From Shimia sediminis (GTDB lineage: Bacteria; Pseudomonadota; Alphaproteobacteria; Rhodobacterales; Rhodobacteraceae), in the NCBI RefSeq assembly GCF_003990645.1, contig NZ_RYZK01000001.1:248001-312000 (forward strand): 64,000 nucleotides of DNA. The letters run 5' to 3'. Within the stretch, counting starts at the first letter, position 1; every line of letters begins with the position of its first letter. Shown here in pieces: positions 24,877 to 32,288 of the stretch. The translations under genes and the position numbers were made by a program. Below the pieces are notes generated by a model, which ran no database searches, was not told the DNA's origin, and saw nothing but the letters and a program-made list of their open reading frames with translations.

Positions 24877-25911
24877 ATGAAATTCACGCTTAAAGCGGCA
24901 CTGGCTGGTGCCGTCGCTGTAACCCTGACTGCGGGGGCATCCTTTGCACAGGAGGTGACCCTGCGCTGTCAGCACTTTGTTTCACCGAAATCCGCGGTGC
25001 CGTTCTATTTCATGCAGCCCTGGGCCGACAAGGTGATGGCGGACAGCAATGGCCGCATCAAGGTCGAGCTGTATCCGGCCATGCAGTTGGGGGGTAAACC
25101 GCCTGCGCTGTATGACCAGATCCGCGACGGTGTGATCGACTGTGGCTGGGCGCTGCCGGCCTATACGCCGGGCCGTTTCCCGGAAACCGAGGTGTTTGAG
25201 CTGCCGTTCATGACCTCGCTCAGCGCCGAAGCGTCGTCCAAGGCGTTCTGGGAATTCTACGAGAAACACGCGACCGAACGTCTGGGTGATATTCACGTGG
25301 TTGCGGTGCACGTGCACGGCCCCGGTGTTGTTCACAAAAAGGGCGACCCGATCATGGCGAACGCGGACTTTAACGGTCTGAAGCTACGCGGCCCGTCACG
25401 TCAGGCGAACGCCCTGCTGAAAACGCTGGGCGCGACCCCTGTCGGCATGCCGGTGCCTGCCTTCCCCGAAGCGCTGTCCAAGGGCGTTGTCGATGGCGGT
25501 GTGATCCCGTGGGAGATCGTTGTGCCGCTGAAGGTGCATGAACTGGCCGACAGCCACACCGAGATCGGTGGCGACCGGGCGCTCTATAACACCACCTTTA
25601 TCTGGGGCATGAACAAGGACAAGTACAACAGCCTGCCCGATGATCTGAAGGCCGTGATCGATGCCAACTCGGGGCTTGAGGCCTCTGGGCTGGCGGGTAA
25701 GGCCATGGATACCGGTGACGACGTGATGTTCAAGGTTGTGAAAGAGACTGGCAACCCGATGCACACGCTGGACGGCGCGCCGCTGGACGAGCTGAAGGCG
25801 ATCGGCGCGGCCCAGACCGAAGCCTGGATTGCGGATATCACCTCGAAGGGCCTTGATGGTCAGGCGATGGTCGATGATGCGATGGCACTGGTTGCCAAGC
25901 ATTCGCAATAA
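24877..25911 (+). CDS. TRAP transporter solute-binding protein (DctP type)
   Basis: The protein has 344 residues with a signal peptide ending at GASFAQ-E. The mature part shows the DctP pattern: ELYPAMQLGGKPPALYDQIRDGVIDCGWALP, then KLRGPSRQANALLKTLGATPVGMPVPAFPEALSKGVVDGGV, which includes the conserved Arg that binds the ligand carboxylate. It captures an organic acid in the periplasm for the DctQ/DctM permease encoded downstream. The start is set by GGGAGGA at 24864-24870. It is separated from the rest of the operon by a terminator and a flavin monooxygenase gene. The ligand may be the monooxygenase substrate (inference). Confidence 0.9.
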   Translation: MKFTLKAALAGAVAVTLTAGASFAQEVTLRCQHFVSPKSAVPFYFMQPWADKVMADSNGRIKVELYPAMQLGGKPPALYDQIRDGVIDCGWALPAYTPGRFPETEVFELPFMTSLSAEASSKAFWEFYEKHATERLGDIHVVAVHVHGPGVVHKKGDPIMANADFNGLKLRGPSRQANALLKTLGATPVGMPVPAFPEALSKGVVDGGVIPWEIVVPLKVHELADSHTEIGGDRALYNTTFIWGMNKDKYNSLPDDLKAVIDANSGLEASGLAGKAMDTGDDVMFKVVKETGNPMHTLDGAPLDELKAIGAAQTEAWIADITSKGLDGQAMVDDAMALVAKHSQ

Positions 25912-25932
25912 TCTGACGATCCGAGAAAAGGG

Positions 25933-25964
25933 ACGCGCCTCACTGCAAGGTGGGGCGCGTTTTT
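25933..25964 (+). terminator. Intra-operon terminator after dctP
   Basis: An 11-bp stem (25933-25943 with 25950-25960, one G-T pair, six-base loop) is followed by TTTTT. It ends only 8 bases before the likely start codon of the monooxygenase. It should reduce expression of the downstream genes relative to the abundant binding protein. Confidence 0.82.
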
Positions 25965-25971
25965 GCAAGAC

Positions 25972-27225
25972 ATGACTGTATTGATTGCAGGCGCAGGCAT
26001 TGGGGGCCTCTCCCTTGCGCTGTCGCTGAACCAGCTGAACATCCCATTTCGCATCTTTGAAGCCGTGCGCGAAATCAAGCCGTTGGGGGTGGGGATCAAT
26101 CTGCAACCCCATGCCACGCGCGAGTTGTTCGAGATGGGGGTGGACGACGGGCTGGACCTGATCGGGCTGCGCACCGAAGAGGTGGCCTATTTCTCGCGCC
26201 AGGGTGGGCTGATCTGGTCCGAGGCGCGCGGGCTGAAGGCGGGCTATCACTGGCCGCAGTATTCGATCCACCGGGGTGGGTTGCAGATGCACCTGCTGCG
26301 CTGTCTGCAAGAGCAGTGCGGGCTGGATGTGGTCGAGATGGGCCACGCGGTCACCGGATGGAAGAACACCGCAGAAGGTGTTGAAATCACATTGGAAAGC
26401 CGCAGTTCCGGTGAGAGCCTTGGCACGGTCAGCGGGGCGATTTTGGTGGCGGCGGACGGGATCAACTCGGTCCTGCGCAAGACGCTCTATCCTGATGAAG
26501 GCCCGGCCCATTGGGGCGGCACGATGATGTGGCGCGGTGTGACCAAGGGGCCAAAGTTCCTGACAGGTCGGTCGATGGCGATGGCCGGGGAAAAACACCG
26601 CAAGTTCGTGGTCTATCCGATCGAGGATACGCCTGATGGCGGCAGTCTGATGAACTGGATCGCCGACCTGACCATGCCCGAGGATTACAAGTGGCGCGAA
26701 CAGGATTGGAACCGCCCCGGCAAGCTGGAAGATTTCCTGCCCGAATTCGAGGATTGGAACTTTGGCTGGCTCGATGTGCCGGATGTGATCCGCAGCGCCG
26801 AGGCGATCTATGAATTCCCGATGGTGGACCGCAATCCGCTGCCGCAATGGTCGTTTGACAACATGACCCTTTTGGGGGACGCGGCCCATGCGATGTATCC
26901 CATCGGATCAAACGGCGCCTCGCAGGGCATCATCGACGCCCGTATTCTGGCGCGCGAGCTGCGCGACAAGGGTTTGAATAGCGGCGCACTGAAATCTTAT
27001 GACGATATTCGGCGCGAGAGTGTTAATGCACTGGTGTTGAAGAACCGCGGCGACGGGCCGGACAAGATCCTCGACATCGTGGCGGAACGGGCGCCTGATG
27101 GGTTTGACGACATCGAAACCGTCATGCCTCTGGACGAACGCCGGGCTTTTGCCGATGGTTACAAGAAGGTTGCGGGCATGGATATCGAAACCTTGAACAC
27201 CCGCGCGCCGTTGATTGCGCTCTGA
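25972..27225 (+). CDS. PhzS-like FAD-dependent monooxygenase
   Basis: The protein has 417 residues and is a class A flavin monooxygenase. VLIAGAGIGGLSLALSL is the N-terminal FAD-binding GxGxxG, VAADGINSVLRKTLYP holds the DG motif, and LLGDAAHAMYPIGSNGASQGIIDA is the GD motif. Blocks such as PLGVGINLQPHA, WPQYSIHRGGLQMHLL and GGTMMWRGVT closely resemble PhzS, which hydroxylates and decarboxylates a phenazine carboxylate; salicylate-type hydroxylases are the next neighbours. The likely substrate is therefore an aromatic or heteroaromatic acid. The gene sits between dctP and dctQM, right after a terminator. The ATG at 25972 has no good ribosome-binding site. Confidence 0.85.
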   Translation: MTVLIAGAGIGGLSLALSLNQLNIPFRIFEAVREIKPLGVGINLQPHATRELFEMGVDDGLDLIGLRTEEVAYFSRQGGLIWSEARGLKAGYHWPQYSIHRGGLQMHLLRCLQEQCGLDVVEMGHAVTGWKNTAEGVEITLESRSSGESLGTVSGAILVAADGINSVLRKTLYPDEGPAHWGGTMMWRGVTKGPKFLTGRSMAMAGEKHRKFVVYPIEDTPDGGSLMNWIADLTMPEDYKWREQDWNRPGKLEDFLPEFEDWNFGWLDVPDVIRSAEAIYEFPMVDRNPLPQWSFDNMTLLGDAAHAMYPIGSNGASQGIIDARILARELRDKGLNSGALKSYDDIRRESVNALVLKNRGDGPDKILDIVAERAPDGFDDIETVMPLDERRAFADGYKKVAGMDIETLNTRAPLIAL

Positions 27226-27237
27226 CTGGGGAGAGAT

Positions 27238-27822
27238 ATGGCACTAGCTTTGAATGCCGAGCGGCGGGTGGGCCGCATTGTTGCCGCCACTTCGCGGTGG
27301 ATGGCCATCGGGGGTGGTATCCTGCTGACCAGCATGGCCGTGATGACGGTGGTGTCGATCATCGGGAGGATGTTCACAGGCTTTGGTCTGGGGCCGGTGC
27401 CGGGGGACTACGAGTTGGTCGCCAATGGCTGCGCGCTGGCGGTGTTCGGTTTTCTGCCGTTTTGCCAGCTGCATCGCGGCCATGTGACGGTGGACATTCT
27501 GACGGTGCAGTTTTCCAAGCAGGTGCAGGCGATCATCGGGTTTGCCGGGGATCTGCTGATTTGCATTGCTTCGATCGTGATCCTGAAACAGCTCTGGCAC
27601 GGTTTTGGCGAAAAGTTCCCCTTTGGCAGTGACGGTGTGCGTGAAGCACTGGGGATGGGCTACAAGCCGTTTTTCCCGGAAACTACTTATGAATTGGAGA
27701 TCCCAGTGTGGATTCCTTATGGGTTTGCGCTGGTGGGCGCGACATTGTTTGTGATCGTGTCGCTTTACACGGTCTGGCGCAGCTTTAACTGGATGCTGCA
27801 GGGCGAGGAGGGCGCGCTATGA
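27238..27822 (+). CDS. TRAP transporter small permease (DctQ)
   Basis: The protein has 194 residues and four membrane helices. GPVPGDYELVANGCALAVFGFLPFCQLHRGHVTVDILT is the conserved central part of the DctQ family. It is longer than the average small subunit because of a loop around residues 125-160 (KFPFGSDGVREALGMGYKPFFPE). It associates with DctM in the inner membrane. A GGGGAGA ribosome-binding site precedes the ATG, 12 bp after the monooxygenase stop, and its end overlaps dctM by 4 bp. Confidence 0.9.
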   Translation: MALALNAERRVGRIVAATSRWMAIGGGILLTSMAVMTVVSIIGRMFTGFGLGPVPGDYELVANGCALAVFGFLPFCQLHRGHVTVDILTVQFSKQVQAIIGFAGDLLICIASIVILKQLWHGFGEKFPFGSDGVREALGMGYKPFFPETTYELEIPVWIPYGFALVGATLFVIVSLYTVWRSFNWMLQGEEGAL

Positions 27823-29171
27823 CCGGATTGACGCTGGCCCTTACGGGCTTTGTCCTGATGCTGGGCGGGATTTTCCTGCGGGTGCCGATTGCGCTGGCGA
27901 TGGCGCTGACCGGGTTCTTTGGCACCTGGTATGTGCTGGGCACGCCCAATGCGCCGATGGCGCAAATGAAAACCCTGACCTACGAGACCTTCTCGAACCA
28001 GGGGCTGTCGATTGTGCCGCTGTTCCTGTTGATGGGGCAGTTTGCGACGCGCACCGGCATGTCTTCGGCTCTGTTCCGCGCGGCGAGTGACTGGCTGGGG
28101 CACCGCAAGGGCGGTGTGGCCATGGCCTCGGTCGGGGCCTGTGCGGGGTTTGGTGCGATCTGTGGATCGTCGCTGGCGACCGCATCAACCATGGGGCAGG
28201 TGGCCCTGCCGGAAATGCGCAAGCGCGGCTATTCCGACAGCCTGTCCACCGGCGTGCTGGCCGCAGGCGGCACCCTGGGCATTTTGATCCCACCCTCGGT
28301 CATTCTGGTGATCTATGCGATCATGGCCGAGCAGAATATCGTCAAGATGTTCATGGCGGCGATGGTGCCGGGGATTCTGGCGGCTTTGGGCTATATCCTG
28401 ACCGTGGCGATCTATGTGCGGGTGCGCCCGAACAGCGCCACCACAGCCGAGCGCATTCCCATGCGTGACCGTTTCAAGACGTTTTTTGCCACATGGCCAG
28501 TGATCATGATCTTTGGCCTGACCATGGGCGGCATCGTGGGCGACTGGAACTGGGCCAAACCCGGTCCGCAGGCGCTGTTCACCCCGAACGAGGCCGCAGC
28601 CTTTGGCGCCACGGCTACGGCGCTTTATGGCATCGTGGTGGGGCGTCTGAACCTGCACGGCTTTATCCAGGCGATCCTGGAGACGGCCAAGGCCACGGCG
28701 ATGATCTTTTTCATCCTCTTGGGGGCTGAGATTCTGAAAGGGTTTTTGGCGCTGACCCGCGCGCCGGACATGCTGGCCGAGTGGGTTCTGGCCGCGAACT
28801 TTGCGCCGATCACGGTGCTGGTCGTAATGCTGATCGCCTATCTGGTGTTTGGCTGCGTGATGGATTCGCTGTCGATGATCCTGCTGACGATCCCGATCTT
28901 TCTGCCGGTGATCGAGGTCCTGGACTTTGGCATGAGCGCCGAGGACACGGCGATCTGGTTCGGCATCATCGCACTGATCGTGGTCGAGGTCGGGTTGATC
29001 ACGCCACCTGTGGGGATGAACCTGTTTATTATCAACGGCGTAGCGCGGGATATTCCGATCTCCAAGACCTATGCGGGCGTGGCGCCGTTTGTGCTGTCAG
29101 ACCTGATCCGGGTGGTGATCCTGGTGTCCTTCCCGGCAATAACGCTGTGGTTGGTCGGAGTGATGTTTTAG
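27819..29171 (+). CDS. TRAP transporter large permease (DctM)
   Basis: The protein has 450 residues and about twelve membrane segments, the normal size for the large TRAP permease. IFLRVPIALAMALTGFFGTW opens it. VGACAGFGAICGSSLATASTMGQVALPEMRKRGYSDSLSTGVLAAGGTLGILIPPS is the hallmark first half. LVFGCVMDSLSMILLTIPIFLPV and ITPPVGMNLFIINGVA belong to the second. It performs sodium-driven uptake of the ligand delivered by the DctP protein. It is the last gene of the operon, followed by a weak hairpin (29192-29211) and tRNA-Leu. Confidence 0.93.
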   Translation: MTGLTLALTGFVLMLGGIFLRVPIALAMALTGFFGTWYVLGTPNAPMAQMKTLTYETFSNQGLSIVPLFLLMGQFATRTGMSSALFRAASDWLGHRKGGVAMASVGACAGFGAICGSSLATASTMGQVALPEMRKRGYSDSLSTGVLAAGGTLGILIPPSVILVIYAIMAEQNIVKMFMAAMVPGILAALGYILTVAIYVRVRPNSATTAERIPMRDRFKTFFATWPVIMIFGLTMGGIVGDWNWAKPGPQALFTPNEAAAFGATATALYGIVVGRLNLHGFIQAILETAKATAMIFFILLGAEILKGFLALTRAPDMLAEWVLAANFAPITVLVVMLIAYLVFGCVMDSLSMILLTIPIFLPVIEVLDFGMSAEDTAIWFGIIALIVVEVGLITPPVGMNLFIINGVARDIPISKTYAGVAPFVLSDLIRVVILVSFPAITLWLVGVMF

Positions 29172-29248
29172 CGTCAAATGTGCGATTTCAGGGTGGACGC
29201 TGGCGTCCGCCTTGGATAAATCAGTCGGGCAGTTTGATGCTGTACAGT

Positions 29249-29334
29249 GCCCAAGTGGCGGAATGGTAGACGCAGGGGATTCAAAATCCCCCGCCTTAAC
29301 GGGCGTGCCGGTTCGAGTCCGGCCTTGGGTACCA
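29249..29334 (+). tRNA. tRNA-Leu (anticodon CAA)
   Basis: The acceptor GCCCAAG (29249-29255) pairs with CTTGGGT (29324-29330), with a G-T first pair. The D arm, the anticodon stem GGGGA/TCCCC with loop TTCAAAA (anticodon CAA at 29282-29284), a long variable arm typical of class II tRNAs, and GGTTCGAGTCC in the T arm are all present. ACCA (29331-29334) is encoded. It reads UUG codons. Confidence 0.95.
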
Positions 29335-29658
29335 GCACTGTTTTTTCCAGATCGTATTGGACAGTTGGTGGCGACTTGGTTGCCGGGCGATCATCGCCTT
29401 GTCTTTGCTGTATTGGCTTTCGTGGAAACGCCTGAAGAGTCATTGGTATCTATCACCATACGGGCAAAGTAGGGGCTTTCGAAAACCTGAAAGCGAAGTA
29501 CACTAAAGCCATGGAAACCCGGAAACACTCGACTGAGGGACAAGACGCAAGGCAATACCTGTCAGTAACGTCTTGTGGCCCTTTGATATGTCCCAAGAGT
29601 CAGGATTTGAACGTGGATCATTGGACGCCAGCAAGACATCCGAACAGGCAGATACCTG
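29335..29658. other. Gap between tRNA-Leu and the acyltransferase gene
   Basis: No gene is seen. A T run (29341-29346) follows the tRNA and may end its transcript. A small hairpin, GCTTTC with GAAAGC (29476-29493), is present. There is no integrase and no repeat of the tRNA end in this stretch, so I see no sign of a tRNA-targeted island boundary. Confidence 0.5.
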
Positions 29659-30792
29659 TTGTCTGAAGCAGGCAATCAACATCTGATCGGTGGCGAAGGC
29701 GAGCCATCCAGGCTTGGCGATGTATCGACCATGAAGGTCGCTCTGGCACTTTTGCTTGTATTTACCCATGGCCTGACATGGTTGCATGGAGTGGATGGGA
29801 GCAAAACGCACCTTGCGCCGGCTGTGCCCGTGTTCTTGTTTATCTCCGGCTACTTCATGTTCGCCAATTACAAGCGCGCGCCTTATCCGCTGCGGTTCAT
29901 GGCCACCCGATACCTCAAGCTGTTGCCGATAATGGTTGCTAGTCTGGTCGCGTCCTGTGGTCTTATCCTTCTTTATTCCGGGTGGCCGATCCCATCCTTT
30001 GCCGCGGCAGAGTTGCCGTGGCTTGCCTTGGGAATGCTGACTGTTTTTCAGAGCTACGTGCCGCCGGGTTTTGACGCGCTCGACGGGTCAATAAGAAATG
30101 GCTCTCTTTGGTTTATTGAAGCTATTCTGGTTCTTTATGCGACCCTCCCGATCATTGCTTGGGGAGAGCGGCGCTGGAAGGGGCTGTTGCTTGTGCTGTT
30201 TGTGATCAGCGCCTGTTTTTCCACACTGTTTCCCGCATATGTTCAGAGTGTTGGCGGGCTGCAGAGTTTTGCAGCAGACCTTTCCATACCTCCCAAGGAA
30301 GAGCTGAATCCTGTGATCAAGCACGTGATGCTCATTGGTTTGCGTGTCATGACATCTGCGTGGATGTTTTATGCTGGATGCCTGGTGCGTCGGTACCAGA
30401 AAGAGTTGTTTTCACGCGGTCTGGGGGTCGCGTTTTTGTGTGTCGGGATGGCTGTGACCTTGCTTCTCTATGCTGGCGGCCACGGAGACTGGAACCATTT
30501 CGGCTCGACTCCGCTATGGTATTTCCCTGCATACCTGGTTGGCTGGCTCTTTCTGAATCGCGTTTGGTTGCAAAAGCTTCGCGTGCCGCCGATCTCAATT
30601 GGTCTTTATGTTTGGCACATTCCGGTTTTTCATGCACTGAACTATCTGGGCTACGGGCAATTGTGGATCGCCGTGCCTGCCGTCATGGGAATTGCCTGGC
30701 TCAGTTTGCTGCTCATCGAGCGGCCCATGGCCCAACTGATCTCTCGCTCCAAAATCATGCGCCAACGGCGACCCAGTCTCCCGTTGGGCTAA
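29659..30792 (+). CDS. Acyltransferase-3 family membrane protein
   Basis: The protein has up to 377 residues with about ten membrane segments. LALLLVFTHGLTWLHG carries the conserved His of the acyltransferase-3 (OafA/NodX-like) family. APAVPVFLFISGYFMFANYKRAPYPLRFMATRYLKLLP follows the usual order, and SIGLYVWHIPVFHALNYLG is the late helix. Members move acetyl or other acyl groups to sugars of surface polysaccharides. The start is unclear: TTG 29659 and ATG 29731 are both weak, and the usual first motif DGLR is missing. G+C in three 60-base samples was 50, 57 and 58%, below the neighbours, so acquisition by transfer is possible. Confidence 0.75.
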   Translation: MSEAGNQHLIGGEGEPSRLGDVSTMKVALALLLVFTHGLTWLHGVDGSKTHLAPAVPVFLFISGYFMFANYKRAPYPLRFMATRYLKLLPIMVASLVASCGLILLYSGWPIPSFAAAELPWLALGMLTVFQSYVPPGFDALDGSIRNGSLWFIEAILVLYATLPIIAWGERRWKGLLLVLFVISACFSTLFPAYVQSVGGLQSFAADLSIPPKEELNPVIKHVMLIGLRVMTSAWMFYAGCLVRRYQKELFSRGLGVAFLCVGMAVTLLLYAGGHGDWNHFGSTPLWYFPAYLVGWLFLNRVWLQKLRVPPISIGLYVWHIPVFHALNYLGYGQLWIAVPAVMGIAWLSLLLIERPMAQLISRSKIMRQRRPSLPLG

Positions 30793-30794
30793 AA

Positions 30795-31049
30795 TCAGCC
30801 GCAACGAATGCTGAGCGTCAGGCGGGCAGGATTGTCCGGATCTGTCTGGCGTGAGATTTCTTCGTAGCCGATCGAACAGAGCCGTGCGGCGCGCTGGTCG
30901 CAGAGATCCGGGTTTCCGGTGCAGGTGATGCGGATTTCTCCACCGGCAAGGCGCCGGGAGTCTACCGTGCCGGAGGCCAGACCAGGCGCGGTCTGCGCAA
31001 GAACAGCCAGGGTGAGCAAGGCGACGGGTCGGGTGTTTCTCAGTCTCAT
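30795..31049 (-). CDS. Small exported cysteine-containing protein of unknown function
   Basis: The protein has 84 residues. The N-terminus MRLRNTRPVALLTLAVLAQTAPGLASG is a signal peptide. The mature part has four cysteines (in ITCTGNPDLC, RLCSIG and LSIRCG), which could form two disulfides in the periplasm. No family was recognised. The start codon at 31049 lies inside a small dyad, AGTCTCA (31042-31048) with TGAGACT (31054-31060), that could partly hide the start in the mRNA. It is convergent with the acyltransferase gene, with stops 2 bp apart. Confidence 0.55.
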   Translation of the reverse strand: MRLRNTRPVALLTLAVLAQTAPGLASGTVDSRRLAGGEIRITCTGNPDLCDQRAARLCSIGYEEISRQTDPDNPARLTLSIRCG

Positions 31050-31196
31050 ATCCTGAGACTTATCGCGGCTCTGCAATCTGTCCAGTGGGATGCGGCCCGG
31101 CAGCCACAGGGCAGGGGAAAGGTCAGACATCCTCTGGTCGGGCTCATTGGGAAGCGACTAGGATGAGGCGACCCTGGCCCCACCTTTGATCCGAGA

Positions 31197-32285
31197 ATGA
31201 TGATGTTGCCGACCTGCTTTACAATGACTGATGTCTGCGCCCGGATGGCGCGTATGGCGGGTGTCATTTCTGTGGTTGCCTGTGCGCCTGCCGTGATGCT
31301 GGCCGAGGGCGCAGGCGATGCACCCGAGCCCGCCGCAGAGGAAGCAGGCGCTGTCTCGGGTGGAATCCTGCCGCAACTGGCGATGTCCCTGCGCCTGCCG
31401 GAGAACCTGCAACTGCGCTACCCGAATGCGCCGCAGCCCACCGAAGAGCCAGTGATCTATGACCGCGTGCTGCCGTTTTTCGGGCAAAAGGCGGTGGATC
31501 GTGGCTACACGCTGCCATTGCCGTTTGGAATCTCGGTGATCGGGGTCGGCAATGAGCAGGCACAGGAGATCACCGATGTGGCCGTGGCTCTTGGCAAGGG
31601 CGCGCCACCACCGCCCGGGACTGAGTTGAAGGATCTGCCCTTTGTGACGCTGGAAAACGTGGTCAGTGACACCACCACCAAGCAGATCAAGCTGGACGCA
31701 TGGATTCTGCCCAACATCAACGTTTTTGGTGCCATCGGACGGGTTGAGGGTGTTGCCAATCTGGACGTGGTGGTCGATCTCGACACGGCCTTTCCACCAC
31801 CGATTTGTACGCCGGTTGACCCGTGTGGCTCAGTCACGGCGAACTTTGATGCGGGGGTGGATGCGACCACCGTGACGTTGGGGGCCAGCGCGGTTTACGG
31901 CTGGGACAACTTCTTTCTGGTCGGCAGTGCCGCCTTTACCGACACGCTGGGGGACAGTTCGGACACGGTGATACGGTCGGTCTCGGGCAGCCTGCGGTTC
32001 GGGCGCAACTGGATTGTGGGCAACGGCATTGCGCTGGCGCCTTATGTGGGTGTCTCGTACCTTGATTATGACGAAGAGATCGAAGGGGTGACCAAGCTGG
32101 AGGACGCCTTTCCCGATGGCGACAGCCTGGACGTGCGCTATCGGGCGAACTCGACCAATGTGGACAAATGGTCAGGGGTGCTGGGGCTGAACATGGGTTT
32201 TCGCAACGGCGTGTCGGTGCAGGGAGAATACAACAAGAGCGCCAGCGGGGATCGGGTGCTGGTGTCGCTGGTACAGAGGTTCTGA
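31197..32285 (+). CDS. Outer-membrane beta-barrel protein of unknown function
   Basis: The protein has about 362 residues and a hydrophobic N-terminal export signal (VISVVACAPAVMLAEGAG) that would cleave near AEG. The mature part contains PFFGQKAVDRGYTLPLPFGISVIGVGN, followed by amphipathic strands such as VFGAIGRVEGVANLDVVVDLD and LAPYVGVSYLDYDEEIEG. It ends in LVQRF, a terminal aromatic residue typical of barrels inserted by the Bam complex. Several ATG codons near the 5' end (31197, 31224, 31245) make the start uncertain. No ligand or role is apparent; it may be a conserved roseobacter envelope protein. Confidence 0.65.
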   Translation: MMMLPTCFTMTDVCARMARMAGVISVVACAPAVMLAEGAGDAPEPAAEEAGAVSGGILPQLAMSLRLPENLQLRYPNAPQPTEEPVIYDRVLPFFGQKAVDRGYTLPLPFGISVIGVGNEQAQEITDVAVALGKGAPPPPGTELKDLPFVTLENVVSDTTTKQIKLDAWILPNINVFGAIGRVEGVANLDVVVDLDTAFPPPICTPVDPCGSVTANFDAGVDATTVTLGASAVYGWDNFFLVGSAAFTDTLGDSSDTVIRSVSGSLRFGRNWIVGNGIALAPYVGVSYLDYDEEIEGVTKLEDAFPDGDSLDVRYRANSTNVDKWSGVLGLNMGFRNGVSVQGEYNKSASGDRVLVSLVQRF

Positions 32286-32288
32286 GGG

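Noticed and set aside
29249-29658. tRNA-Leu as an integration site
   Set aside because: No integrase and no duplicated tRNA 3' end was found downstream, so an island boundary is not supported beyond lower G+C.
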